A stretch of 64,000 bases of DNA, taken from Bactericera cockerelli (lineage: Eukaryota; Arthropoda; Insecta; Hemiptera; Triozidae). Below are positions 32,262 to 42,132 of this stretch, in pieces (the first letter of the stretch is position 1; every line of letters begins with the position of its first letter). Made by a program: the position numbers and the translations under genes. The DNA lies in assembly GCA_024516035.1 (NCBI GenBank), contig CM044958.1, positions 3,366,832 through 3,430,831 of the forward strand, given 5' to 3'. Below the pieces are notes generated by a model, which worked only from the letters and a program-made list of their open reading frames with translations, searched no databases and was not told the origin of the DNA.

Positions 32262-33071
32262 CATTTGAAAGGAAGATTTGGAGATAATGAGAGTGGAACG
32301 TGTTTCTTGAACGCTCTACTAGTGCCTTTAAAAGGTTTATTCCTGCCTTAGAAAAAAACGTAAACCCGCCCTTGGAATTGTATTTTCTATTAAGTAAGTT
32401 TGTCTACTTGCATTGTCCTTAAGGGACCGAGTCAATTGTGAAATTAATTGGCCATTTGATTGTTTACAAAGTATAAAGCTGTGTTAAGTTCATGATGAAA
32501 TCTGTTCATTAACAACGATGCAATTAGTTGCTGCTGTATATTCGGGATCGAAGATACCATCTATCTGATCGACTGATTTTGAAGTCACTCTCTAATAAGA
32601 CGACATTATTGACTTGAATTTCAATTAACTTTTTCCTTTTTCTTTCTCGAAGAAGAACGAAAAAGTGAAAAATAAATAAATAAAACTGTTGGAGCGTACC
32701 ATGATTAAAATTTTAGAAACGCAATTTCCAAAGTTTAATTTTTTAGAGAATTTTTAAAGTTTTTTTGTTTACTCCTAATGAGGACATTCTTCCGTCGGTG
32801 TCACTTTCAAAAATAGCTTTATGACGGAAGGAAAAAGATCTTTTACATTTACGTATGTATCAAGATAAAAGTTCTGGACTTAATAGTTTGGGAGATCTTC
32901 GTTTTGAAAATTCTGGTCTTTATATTTTTAAACATTGCCTTTATAAGATTTGTGTTATTAATTATTCATTTATTTTTATTTTTTAACTGAGTAAAAAAAA
33001 TACATATTGCCTTTTTCATCTATCTATTATTCTTCTTTTGACGTAAAGTAAAGAATGCTTGTAACATGTTT
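32262..33071. other. AT-rich sequence, nothing recognised
   Basis: No gene, no shared repeat. Confidence 0.5.
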
Positions 33072-33125
33072 AGATTATTTTACGTGGTACTGGCTCTACC
33101 CCAGGGTCCAGGGTATAACATCGGT
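33072..33125 (-). repeat. Dispersed repeat family L, copy 1
   Basis: gtttagattattt then ggtactggctctaccccagg + gtccagggtata, shared almost exactly with 57005-57060. The rest (ggttgtgttcgcgcac) matches the weaker end of L. Orientation is arbitrary; the reverse sense is seen at 56425. Confidence 0.7.
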
Positions 33126-33295
33126 TGTGTTCGCGCACATAGATAGGTAACAGTGCCTGTCTACTTGTATACTTAAATAACCAAGTTGTTTCTTTAATAA
33201 AGTATTCAAACACAAAAAGATCCCCTAGTTTCTCCCGCCTGTCAAACTTTTCACTGTCAAAGCTATCCACTTTATCTACATCGTTATTGTATCGA
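33126..33295. other. Unassigned sequence
   Basis: Nothing recognised. Confidence 0.4.
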
Positions 33296-33830
33296 TCACC
33301 TCAGCCACTTCACTTCAACCCCTTCCTTTTCAACTCTCTCCATCCTCTTCCTTTTTTTTTTCTCCTCTAAACTTTTCTTCTTTTCCATCTCCTCCGCATC
33401 CGGTATTTCATCTTTTCTATTTCTTTCTCTTTCATTTTCTTACTTTACCTTTCCCTTACTCCTTTTTTTTTTCATCTGTTTTTTCATAATTCTTCTGCTT
33501 TTCGTTGTCCTACATTCTTTCAGCTTTCTCTTTATTATCTTCGTTATCCTCTTATTGCATTTGAACTTCTGTACTCTCCTTTCCTTTCTTTTTTACTCTC
33601 TTCTAAAATATCTTCTCATTTTCTTTACCTCTCTTCTCATCTTCATTTTCCTTCTCCTCTTTTAACTTCCTACTTCTTTTCTCTGTTCACCTCTCTCTAA
33701 TTTCATCTTTCTCTTCCTCTTTTCCCATTTTCTTCAAATATTCTCCTCTTCCACCACCTCTTTCTACTCTTACATATTATCTTTCTTTACCCTTTCCTTC
33801 TCTTTCTCATCCTCCTCCTCAGATGAGAAA
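33296..33830 (+). repeat. C/T-rich low-complexity tract
   Basis: Pyrimidine-rich, T-heavier than other tracts. No gene. Confidence 0.8.
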
Positions 33831-33983
33831 CATATGTTCAACCAGCTCCTCCATAGCTTACAGACACTTCATTTTCCTCTAAACTCAAATACTTTGACAT
33901 TCATTTTCTCGTCATCTTCTGTCCTTTGTCAAAATGCCACAATGCCACACTCAAAAGTGTTGAAAAGAGAAAATAAATAAGTT

Positions 33984-34055
33984 GTGATCGGTGTTTTCAT
34001 GCTTGACTTTGAAACAGTGGACTGTGGGTTCAAAACCTGGCCGACCCATGAAAAT
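33984..34055 (+). mobile_element. tRNA-like SINE head, single copy
   Basis: catgcttgactttgaaacag, gtggactgtgggttcaaaac, ctggccgacccatgaa: an anticodon-arm-like part and a good box B (gggttcaaaacc). Box A is weak. No second copy in the window. Confidence 0.35.
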
Positions 34056-34588
34056 ATTTATTTGGTCAAATTTTCTTCGCTATTACTGATAGAGAACCAA
34101 AAATATATCTGGTTTGTCAATTATCCCTCCGTTACACCAGTTGATCTTATAGTATCTGTAGGTGTGTTCAGTATACTGTGTTTCAGTGAAATCTGCTCGA
34201 AGAAAACATCACTATTTCTCCAATTGCGAAGTGAATAGACATTTTTGTAAAACAGAGTATATTTTTGTTTTAAAGGCATGAAAACAAAAGGCATATATGT
34301 AGTATTATAATATCTTATAGGTAATAATATCTCTGTGGACTTAAGCCTGGATTTAGCATTTTTAATAGGGGAAATGAAAGATTTGTCTCGAACTTATAAT
34401 CCTGTTTTTGTTCATTATTTTTGTCCTTAGGCTGCTAAAAAGAAAGAAAGAAACACTTCGTGGAATATTGTATAAATGTAGACACTGCCACTGAACCGAT
34501 CACTATTTCACAATGCTTCCGCTGCTGCCACTTCTTATCCATTCCTACTCCCCCTTATCCGCCTCCATACTCCCTATTCCTCCTCCTA
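34056..34588. other. Unassigned AT-rich sequence
   Basis: Nothing recognised upstream of the RT fragment. Confidence 0.4.
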
Positions 34589-34672
34589 TTCCACCACTAC
34601 GTGAGACGCTTCTCTAATATCCGCACCGGTGTTCCACAGGGTGGAACAATCTCCCCTGCCATATTCCACAAG
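34589..34672 (+). pseudogene. LINE reverse-transcriptase palm fragment
   Basis: The plus frame from 34598 reads YVRRFSNIRTGVPQGGTIS followed by PAIF. This is the GVPQG(S)xxSPxLF block of non-LTR retrotransposon reverse transcriptases (RT block 4 in the palm). The preceding RRFSNIRT fits the usual 'S....v..GVPQG' approach. The next expected block (YADD, within about 50 residues) is missing and the frame ends at 34711, so this is a short relic. Upstream residues (Pro/Tyr-rich from C/T sequence) do not belong to RT. It is on the opposite strand from the fragment at 15185-15477, so it is a separate insertion. Confidence 0.7.
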
Positions 34673-35195
34673 ACCAGAATCTACGACTTTTGGGTGAGGA
34701 TTGGATTTTAGTTTTATTATTCGACAATTTTGATCAAACTCTATTTACAATTTTTATATACAGGTACAGTGAAAGGGTATTAATAATTAGAGGTAAACAA
34801 AGTCTGATCAAGGGTGGTGATCAAAAAAGTCATTCAAAACCCCGTTTTGAAATGACTTTCCTTGTTTAAGGCGTTTTGCGATATAGGGACCTTTTTAAAA
34901 GTCTAGAGACATTGAGAAATCAAGGCCAAATTATAAAATAGGATTACGTACAACAAAGATAATCCAGATAGATCCTAGCGGAGACTTGAGGCACGGACTG
35001 ACTTAAATAACCAACATGAATTGAAGAATAAACGAAGAATAGAAGCCTGATACACCCTGTACATTTCCAATGAACATCATGTCATGCCTGCTTCCAATAC
35101 ATCCCTTCGATGCCTAATTTAAATATTTATTTCATTTTTACAATATTGTGGCGAAAAAACCGCTTCAAGCCGGAGGAGTGAGACCAAAAAGGCGC
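34673..35195. other. Unassigned sequence downstream of RT fragment
   Basis: Nothing recognised. Confidence 0.4.
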
Positions 35196-35197
35196 AG

Positions 35198-35238
35198 CTC
35201 TCTCTCTTTCTCTTGTCTTCTTCTCCCCCCCCCTCTTC

Positions 35239-35281
<43 letters not shown>
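35198..35281 (+). repeat. (CT)n microsatellite
   Basis: Perfect (CT)n at about 35242-35281 after a C/T-rich lead-in. Confidence 0.95.
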
Positions 35282-35282
<1 letters not shown>

Positions 35283-35640
35283 GATTGTGTCTTATTGTTC
35301 CTAATATTTATATTATTAGTACCTATTACTATATTGTTTTCTTCTCTATCCAACTTAAAAGTATTTGAAAAGTGAATAATGAGCTTTCAGAGAAAAAAAA
35401 AATGCAAAAGAAAAAACAATACGTTTCATGTTGATTTGACTGGAAGGCAATTTTTGCAGACAAGAAAAAATAAGTAAGAGAGAAAGAGAAGAAAAATTGG
35501 AAGGAAAAGAATAAGGCCAGGAGATATGTAAAGTTTTTTTGTAGAACATTTTTTTTTTCAATAACAAGAGGGAGGGGGAGTTAATACATTTAATTTTTAA
35601 GCGCGCCCTTCCTGTACACCATCTTGTTTTTGAGTCATCA
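35282..35640. other. Unassigned AT-rich sequence
   Basis: Nothing recognised. Confidence 0.4.
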
Positions 35641-35644
35641 CGAA

Positions 35645-36058
35645 ATTGTGGAGGAATAGGAGGAGGTGGAGGAGTGTGGAGGAGAAGGAGAGAAGAAGGT
35701 GGAGGAGAAGGAGAGAAGAAGGTGGAGGAGAAGGAGAGAAGAAGAGGTGGAGGAGAAGGAGAGAAGAAGAGGTGGAGGAGGAATCGGGAGAAGTGCTTAG
35801 GAGTGTCAGGAAGAGAAATGGGAGGAAACGTTGTAGGAGTGACGGGAAGAGGAAAAATGAAAGGAGGAGAAGGAGGAGTAAAAGAAGGAGGAAATGGAAG
35901 AGGAGGAGTGAGAGATAACGTAGGAGGAGTGATAGAAGGAGAAAACGTATTAGGAGGAGTGAAAGGAGGTTAAGAAAGAGGAGTGATAGGAAGAGAAGGA
36001 GGAGAAGTGACAGGAAAAGAAGGAGGAGGAGTGACAGGAAGAAGAGGAGGAGTAAATA
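35645..36058 (+). repeat. G/A-rich minisatellite-like tract
   Basis: Units of about 18-24 bp, ggtggaggagaaggagagaa, near-perfect at 35675-35780, then degenerating to g(g/a)aggagtgaca/tagg units. Open frames on both strands (Arg/Glu/Gly and Leu/Ser) are compositional. Confidence 0.85.
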
Positions 36059-36231
36059 TAAGAATGGGGGCAAAGATGAAGTGTTTCGGATAAAATTTAG
36101 CGTGTGAAAAATAGATCAATTTTCCATTATGAATACCCCTGAACTTTGTACGAGTTTTTTTTCGCCGTGTTGGCAGATTGAGGTGGCTAAAGGATTCAGG
36201 TATGCTACTAGGTGCCGAAGTAATAGAATTA

Positions 36232-36330
36232 CAACAAAAATTGGCAACACTGTCCCTCAAGCGGGACCAGAGTGAACTGTGATTGGCTAAAACTCCGACT
36301 TGACGGAGGGTCTGGCTTATGTTACATTTT
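36232..36330 (+). mobile_element. Short element family M, copy 1
   Basis: ctgtccctcaagcgggacca, gagtgaactgtgattggcta, actccgacttgacggagggt, ctggcttatgtta. Matches the foldback element at 53350-53450; the left arm is incomplete here. Confidence 0.55.
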
Positions 36331-36412
36331 TAACATGTCCCTACAGGGCAAAGACTTCAATAGTTATGTACGAGTATATAGACCTCACTTTATATACATG
36401 TTCATAAAAAAA

Positions 36413-36638
36413 ACATGTCCCTGTAGCTTAGAGGTAAAGGTGGCACTCTGTGAATCCAGTGGTTGCGGGTTTGAAACCACGCTGGTACTTGATAGTTATT
36501 CTCCCGAAAGCGTGGATAACTTCTCATGTCCCAGCCTGGGAGGACGTCATAATAATACTCTTGGGCTTGCTGCAGCAATAACGGGACTTAAAAGTCCAAA
36601 TCGGACAGTACAAATAAGGCGATATTATTGTTATTTAT
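36413..36638 (+). mobile_element. SINE family B, full copy
   Basis: tRNA-like head (gtccctgtagcttagaggta + aaggtggcactctgtgaatc; box B ggttgcgggtttgaaacc), then acttctcatgtcccagcctg, aataatactcttgggcttgc, aataacgggacttaaaagtc, gtacaaataaggcgatatta. A 122-codon open frame across it is the SINE only. Confidence 0.85.
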
Positions 36639-36654
36639 AATTCAACCCATAGAA

Positions 36655-36796
36655 CCGACCTCGGTAGCTTGATCGATAAGGCGGCGGACTAGTAACTTGG
36701 AGGTCGGTGGTTCAAGCCCTGATGGTTTCAGCATAGATTTAGTAATGCGTGTTTGAGTGCTTCTGATACAACGAATGTGATTAACACAAAAATTTG
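36655..36796 (+). mobile_element. SINE family A with perfect 12-bp target duplication
   Basis: Head gacctcggtagcttgatcga + taaggcggcgga, box B ggtggttcaagccctgatgg (with a 4-base insertion), body tcagcatagatttagtaatg. The repeat ataattcaaccc is at 36637-36648 and 36797-36808. It lies right behind a B element: the left duplication copy starts one base after that element's end. Confidence 0.9.
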
Positions 36797-36808
36797 ATAA
36801 TTCAACCC

Positions 36809-37465
36809 TTCGTTTGTCGGGCAGTGTAAAAAATTATCTTTTGTTATACTGAAAGAGCCGCCTGTAGAAAAACCTCTATGTATGACGGGTATTGCGTGTC
36901 TGGTGATGTTAGACAGGTTTTCGGCAAAAAAATAGAAGAAGCTAATATTCTCCAGGCTTATTTATTTATTTATTTTTCGTCGTGTTGGTATATTAAAGAA
37001 AATATGAGAAAACAATAGTAAAATAAAAATAATACTGGATGGGGTTTCGATAAAAAATTGGTAATTGCTCTTCGGACATCCTCTATTTTATTTCATTTAG
37101 AAGATCAATAATTGAATCGGCATATGCAAAAACCATTCATCTGACAATTTTTAAACTTTTCAGGAAACGATAAAAACAATATTACTGAAAAATGGTTTAA
37201 GATACTGATGTGTAATTACGAACACAACTAAATATGTGTGTCTTCCGCATGTTCCCAAGAGAAAAAAAAACTCCTAAGAATTTTCTATGAGTCGTATTGG
37301 CCATTTTATTTTTTCCCAGATGAATGGTTTTTGCATAGTTCAACTTTTTGGAGTACGTTCATACTTTTCTTTTCACCTAAAGTAAAGGGAAAACATATAA
37401 TTGCAACATAATGGTTTTACAAAATAAATTTGAACATTTCTTTATTTATGTTTGCATTAGAAAAA
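36809..37465. other. AT-rich sequence with left arm of a 38-bp inverted repeat
   Basis: (TTTA)n at 36958-36976. The segment 37109-37146 is one arm of the inverted repeat described at 38506. An additional half copy agatgaatggtttttgcata lies at 37319-37338. Confidence 0.6.
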
Positions 37466-37692
37466 TCTTAATATATAAATGTCAAAGTCACTGACTGACT
37501 GATCATCGCTCTACAGCCCAAACCGTAATACCTAGCGAGCTGAAATTTGGTAGGTAGCTTTGTCTTATAGTCTAGATGTGCAATAAGACGGTATTTTTCG
37601 AAATTCCCACTACAACACCTGCCATTGGCGAAAAAGGATTTTTTGCTTTCACAGCCATGCCTCGGCCCGCAAAGCGGGCGACAGCCCCCTAG
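37466..37692 (+). mobile_element. Non-autonomous Helitron (227 bp)
   Basis: It starts with TC (tcttaatatataaatgtc), carries a (CTGA) patch, and has subterminal gctgaaatttggtaggtagc. It ends with a hairpin gcccgc-aaa-gcgggc, then about 10 nt, then CTAG (37689-37692). The flanking bases are A on the left and T on the right, with no target duplication. These are the Helitron rules: 5' TC, 3' hairpin plus CTRR, insertion between A and T. No RepHel coding capacity. Confidence 0.85.
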
Positions 37693-38090
37693 TACAATAT
37701 AAATGGATTTGAACACTTCTGTATTGGCTTAGGACAAGAATAACACCACCTGTTTATTCTGTTGTTTTATCGTATACAGGCCAGAAAGCAATATAAGTAT
37801 CTGGAATAGGCCATCAAACTTTGAACATTGTCCATTTTCTTCTTTTCTATAGCTAACTTTCCATCGTATGCTTCATTGACTGGAAGTTGATGTTGACCAC
37901 ATTGTGCTGAGCTTCTGAGTGTGAATGTATACGTAATAACTCCATCAATGAAAGCTTCATACAAAACACTCACTTTAGATATAAAAACTCACAAATTTGG
38001 GTCTAATAAGCACTAGAAAAGTAACAAATTGATAAACATTAAAATGTAAACAAACCAAAGTAGGTACCTACAACTTTTTCTTTAAGCTTT
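37693..38090. other. Unassigned AT-rich sequence
   Basis: Nothing recognised. Confidence 0.4.
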
Positions 38091-38094
38091 ATTA

Positions 38095-38240
38095 GGTAGA
38101 ACAAAAAATATATACAGTAGAACACAATGAAATATAAAGAAAAACAAAAAGATTAAACAAATATACATGAAGGAAAAAAAAAGAGAGAAATATCCTACCT
38201 AAAGGGCGGGGTTATTGCCTGTGGCAATCTCTTCCACCCA
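38095..38240 (-). mobile_element. LINE 3'-end family H, copy 2
   Basis: On minus it starts gggtggaagagattgccaca + ggcaataaccccgcccttta, followed by an AT-rich region of about 100 nt. The hairpin attgcc-aca-ggcaat is perfect. Same extent as copies at 48911, 49206 and 50417. Confidence 0.75.
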
Positions 38241-38505
38241 ACTTCATTAACATAACCACAAACTAATGATAAGAGCATGATTTCCCCTCTCACATGAGAG
38301 TTTCCCCTACATGTAGAAATGAGATTTGAGAAGAAACTTTGTAAAAACCATTCATCTGCTGCAAATGAACGGTTCTTACATATTCTAGAATTTTTGACCT
38401 TGGGATACTTCTGAAGGGAGAAGTGTCACATGACTGATTTTTACACAGTTCAAAGAGCTTCATAAGAGGAGTTCATTTCAACAAAAAAAACATTTTCGAG
38501 AAAAA
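38241..38505. other. AT-rich sequence with half copies of the ATGAATGGTTTTT motif
   Basis: aaaaaccattcatctgctgc at 38343-38362 is a further reversed half copy of the inverted-repeat motif, followed by tgcaaatgaacggttcttac, its imperfect inverse. Confidence 0.55.
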
Positions 38506-38543
38506 TGTCAGATGAATGGTTTTTGCATATGCCGATTCAATTA
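38506..38543. repeat. Right arm of a perfect 38-bp inverted repeat
   Basis: tgtcagatgaatggtttttg + catatgccgattcaatta is the exact reverse complement of 37109-37146. The arms are 1,360 bp apart and enclose the Helitron at 37466 and the H copy at 38095. Flanks continue with weaker similarity (ctgacaattttt / ctgacatttttc). Confidence 0.85.
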
Positions 38544-38689
38544 TCATCAGACTTATTTTCTGTTTCAAATAAGTTTTGCCCCTCATGTCACCGGTCTTAT
38601 CATTTTCTTTCCAACCACAGCTATTCATTCTCTTCCGTGGACAATGTGGACATGCTGTGTTTTGTTCAATGTCGGTCTTCAACAACAAC

Positions 38690-39000
38690 AATGCCAACAC
38701 CAACATTGAACAAAACATATCGTACTTTTACATACTCAATAAAAAAAATGTTGGCCTTCTTGAATGCAATATAAAAAAAAAACAAAAAAACCAACGCCAG
38801 CATTGAACAAAACATATCGTTGGTACTTTTAGATACTCAATGCACTTAAAAAAACCTACCTCTATCTACACCTATGTATATAAAAATCTAGATAATATAC
38901 AAGAAGTACTTTTACATACTCAATGCACTTATTTAAAAAAAACTATTAGCATCTATGTACGAGTATATAGAAATCTAAATAATATACAAGAAGTCCTCAA
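38690..39000 (+). repeat. Tandem repeat of about 84-105 bp, three units
   Basis: tacttttacatactcaatgc + actta recurs at 38717 (short), 38825 and 38909. ctatgtatataaaaatctag + ataatatacaagaagt at 38870 recurs at 38953. Another part, gccaacaccaacattgaaca, recurs at 38787. The units are irregular, with poly(A) patches. Confidence 0.75.
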
Positions 39001-39059
39001 CAGAGAACAAAAAACAAAAAAACTAAAACGCGTCGAGACAGAAACATTTTCAGCTTGAA

Positions 39060-39435
39060 GGAACAGAACTAGAGCATCACGCTCTGTCATGCCTTTTCCC
39101 GAACGAAAAATGCTCATGATGAAAATTTCTACCGAGTACCTACACTGTGGCAAATACATACATAGGCGTTTGGGGTAGACTAGGAGGAGGGTAAAGGGGG
39201 TGTTTTGTGGGCGGGACGGGGTACCTCCCCCTTCTTGCCTACCCACATAGATACACATATATTTTTCTGCCCGGGTTGGTTTATATGCAAGGTATGCAAT
39301 TTTAATGCACATACCGGGTAATGGTGGGAGGCATTGAATTAAGTTTTTCTTCATTCGGAACGTTGGGAGTGAGAGGCATTAAATGAAGTAAGATTTTTTT
39401 TGTTGATATTGTAGAATTTTTCACGTCTGCTTCTT
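39060..39435. other. Unassigned sequence with G-rich patch
   Basis: A G-rich patch lies at 39170-39230 with a short palindrome ggggtacctcccc (about 39219). No family recognised. Confidence 0.4.
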
Positions 39436-39439
39436 CTTT

Positions 39440-39655
39440 CATATTGCCTTTTCCCAAACCTAGTTGGGGTCGGCATTGTTCTACCTCATGGTTGAGATTG
39501 GTTGGTTTGGTTTTGGCACATTTTTTTACGGCTGTATGTACTTCCAGTCTTGTCCTATTCTTCTTTCTTCACTTTTCCCAAACCTTCCTACTTCTGGTCG
39601 GCATTGTTCAACCTTTTCCCCATGGTTGAGGTTGTTTGGTTCTGGCACTCCTGAG
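39440..39655 (-). mobile_element. Two SINE E tail modules in tandem
   Basis: On plus, cttttcccaaacct, tcggcattgttctacctcat, ggttgagattggttggtttg and tggcac occur at 39450-39517. A second set (cttttcccaaaccttcctac, tcggcattgttcaacctttt, ggttgaggttgtttggttct) occurs at 39572-39650. Both are the inverse of the 3' module of the E SINE (20790-20860). Heads and cores are missing. Confidence 0.75.
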
Positions 39656-40010
39656 AAATTTAATTTGTAGTTTTGTTTATTAAATTCAACCTTAATGTTA
39701 AGTTTACTACATATCTTGAGTAAGCATAGCAAAAGTTCAACTTGATAACTGGTTACAACAGGTTGATTTGATATTTTTTATTGACATTGGAGGTTGATCA
39801 TTCAAGACAAAGATTTTATCTGAGTAAAGTAGCGCTGTAGCAGAAAATCCTTTCCTAAATTTCGCGCATCACTTTAATAATAAAATTATACCTCCTACTT
39901 TCACATTTTAGGGTTGGATGCTCTCAACTCGGTTGAGAGCGCCAATAATTTGTATTGATGTCTTTTGTTCTGACATGACTGGTACCGCACCGTAGCGGGA
40001 CACTTCCCCC
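39656..40010. other. Unassigned AT-rich sequence
   Basis: Nothing recognised. Confidence 0.4.
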
Positions 40011-40082
40011 GAGGCGAATTATAATATTTCGCCTGAATTATAATTTTCAGCGAAATATTAACCCTGTAGAGTTAATATTTCG
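40011..40082. other. Two hairpins with a mutually exclusive alternative
   Basis: Hairpin 1: aggcgaa (40012-40018) with ttcgcct (40028-40034). Hairpin 2: cgaaatattaac (40051-40062) with gttaatatttcg (40071-40082). Alternative: taatatttcgc (40022-40032) pairs perfectly with gcgaaatatta (40050-40060), which excludes both. No gene follows, so regulation is not implied. It could be a transposon foldback end. Confidence 0.7.
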
Positions 40083-40381
40083 ACTGCAGGTATACATAAT
40101 ATGTACATTTATCATCTCTCTCATGTATGTATAATAATTGTATATGTCACTTTAAAATACTTTCCAGTTGCAATTTTGTTTCACTGCAACAAAACAAAAT
40201 GCAGTAAATTTCGCCTACTCAAATGTTGGTGAATAATTTTCAATTCATCTACAGTATATATCCAGGTGTATTTGAATCTCTATGTAAACTCACGTATTAT
40301 GTGTAGATTGGTTTCTACCCAGGAGGTTAACTAAATCCTAGGATTACCTAGATCACTTATTAGCTTATTACACTTATAAGG

Positions 40382-40530
40382 GTGGTGTGGAAGAGAATGC
40401 CGTTGGCATTAGCACCGCCCTTGTTTAGTTAATTTAAATTTTCATGTAAATATTTTATGTAACTATATACTTTATTGTAAAATTAACTTGATCTAACATG
40501 TTTAATAAGAATAATTACTTAATAAATCCT
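40382..40530 (+). mobile_element. LINE 3'-end family H, plus-strand copy
   Basis: gtgtggaagagaatgccgtt + ggcattagcaccgcccttgt followed by an AT-rich 3' region ending near acttaataaatcc (AATAAA at about 40519). The hairpin aatgcc-gtt-ggcatt keeps its pairing although both sides differ from the other H copies (attgcc/ggcaat), a compensatory change. Confidence 0.7.
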
Positions 40531-40589
40531 CCTAATTTTCTTCACTGTACGAACTTTTTTCTTGAGATGATAAAACAAAAATATGTATA

Positions 40590-40685
40590 AAAAATTATCA
40601 TATTTCTGTTAATCACCTCGTGATATCACAACTACTCCAACTAGCTTTACTAAATCTACGCTGAAACCTGGAGGTCGGTGGTTCG
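40590..40685. mobile_element. SINE A chimera: inverted body joined to forward head
   Basis: 40590-40668 is a minus-strand A body (gatatcacaactactccaac, tttactaaatctacgctgaa). At acctggaggtcggtggttc the text switches to the plus-strand head. It could be two insertions or a rearranged copy. Confidence 0.7.
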
Positions 40686-40696
40686 TGTCACTAGTA

Positions 40697-40860
40697 TGAC
40701 AACTATTTTGGTAAGGGTTTTACCCTACGTTCGCAGGTAACTCACAAACCTGCTACGTACATTAACCTCAACAAGCCTGGGTTGGGCCGGAACGTCAGAA
40801 TCACGAAATCTTTACCGTCCTAGAAATTTTTAACCTCACTGCGCCTTCGAACCTGTCTCT
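40697..40860 (-). mobile_element. SINE family F (5S-headed) fragment
   Basis: On plus, gttttaccctacgttcgcag, gtaactcacaaacctgctac, attaacctcaacaagcctgg, then ggccggaacgtcagaatcac + gaaatctttacc. The last part is the inverse of the 5S box C region in the F element (aagacttcgtgat...gttccgg). Core and 5S-like segment are present, tail missing. Confidence 0.7.
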
Positions 40861-40877
40861 TGAAGTTTTTCTTTTGA

Positions 40878-41117
40878 CATTTTCATGTCTTTGCTCTGGC
40901 ACATAACCAAAATTATGTAACGAAATTAAGTGACGAAATTATGTAACGAAATTATGTAACGAAATTATGTGACGAAATTATGTAACGAAATATTAAATTG
41001 ACATTTTCATGTCTTTGCTCTGGCACATAACCAAAATTATGTAACGAAATTATATGACGAAATTATGTAACGAAATTATGTGACGAAATTATGTAACGAA
41101 ATTATGTAACGAAATAT
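40878..41117 (+). repeat. 13-bp minisatellite in a duplicated 120-bp frame
   Basis: Unit gaaattatgt(a/g)ac in arrays at 40916-40993 and 41035-41115. Each array is preceded by the same gacattttcatgtctttgct + ctggcacataaccaaa (40877 and 40998), so the block was duplicated as a whole. Confidence 0.9.
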
Positions 41118-41248
41118 TAAATTATAAAAAGAGAGAAGAGAAAAAATGGTGCACTGAGTGGAATCCTGGCTTTAAGAAATAGTAAAGATGAAAATGTCCC
41201 AATGGTTGCAGACTCGTATGCAAGCGTTTTTCTTTCTTTTTCCCTACT

Positions 41249-41270
41249 CCCCCCCCCCCCCCCCCCCCCC
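41249..41270. repeat. Poly(C) tract
   Basis: 22 C residues. Confidence 0.95.
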
Positions 41271-41324
41271 TAATATATTTTAATAATTTTAAATATATAG
41301 ATATCTATTTATTTTGATGAAATT

Positions 41325-41391
41325 TTTTTTCTGTTTCAGGTAATAAATCTGATGAGGCTGAAGTGACTCGGGTTCAATTCCAGGACACGTA
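41325..41391 (+). mobile_element. tRNA-like SINE head, family also at 60285
   Basis: tttcaggtaataaatctgat + gaggctgaagtgactcgggt + tcaattccaggacacg. Box B gggttcaattcc is good. The copy at 60285-60340 shares tttcaggtaatg and ctgataaggctgaag-gactc. Confidence 0.5.
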
Positions 41392-41478
41392 ATATTTTTT
41401 TCTATTTTCATCATAAATCTACAAGTTGTATACATATTTGAGTAGAACATAAGATTCATCTGAAATTTATCTGGATTT

Positions 41479-41535
41479 TTTTTTTTTTTATTGGGTTTAA
41501 CGTCGCTTTCAACTGCCATGGTCATATCACGACGG
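41479..41535 (-). mobile_element. SINE F 3'-tail fragment
   Basis: On plus: T-run, ttgggtttaacgtcgctttc, aactgccatggtcatatcac. The inverse is the F tail (ccatgcagttgaaagcgacg, ttaaaccc, A-run) seen at 27585-27605 and 27710. Confidence 0.75.
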
Positions 41536-41619
41536 TATCTGGATTAGGTAATGATGAACTAAAAAAAATTCAGAACTAAACAGGTTTTTAAGTTTCTATT
41601 CTGCCATATTTTTTATTTT

Positions 41620-41715
41620 TGATCGATAAAGCTGTGGACTTGTAACCTGGAGGTCGGTGGTTCAAGTCTCGGTTCCAGCGTAGATTTAGTAAAGCGAGTT
41701 GAAGTGATAACTTTT
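41620..41715 (+). mobile_element. SINE family A fragment
   Basis: gatcgataaagctgtggact, tgtaacctggaggtcggtgg, ttcaagtctcggttccagcg, tagatttagtaaagcgagtt. The 5' start and the 3' body are missing. Confidence 0.8.
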
Positions 41716-42130
41716 AAAAATGATTTTTTTTACATTCTACGAGCTTAAAGTAAACGAGCTTAAAGTAAAATCTTTGCAGTGGAAAATCTTATCAAAAAGG
41801 TAGAGTAAAAAGACACATCACTCGTATACACAGAAAAAGTAATCTCAGCAAATCTACATAATGCGCCAAACACAATTGTTTCTTATGTCCCATTAGATAT
41901 CTATTATTCACACTTTGATCATTCCGTGAGCTTTTATCGTCTTTCAACGGGTGGAGAAAACATGAAAAATGCATAGAAGTGTTCGACTGCGTCCTATATC
42001 CTTGGAGAAATCAACTTTCCGAGACACCCTGATACTTGTTCGGAAATGTATACACGCAAGAAAAAATCTGTGTTAAAAGATCTGAACAAGGAATGTCTAA
42101 ATAACCTTTTTACCTATCTTTTTTTTTAAT
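41716..42130. other. Unassigned sequence
   Basis: A direct repeat gagcttaaagtaaa at 41741 and 41757. Nothing else. Confidence 0.4.
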
Positions 42131-42132
42131 AA

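Noticed and set aside
36272..36640. 122-codon open frame
   Set aside because: It covers an M element and a SINE B copy.
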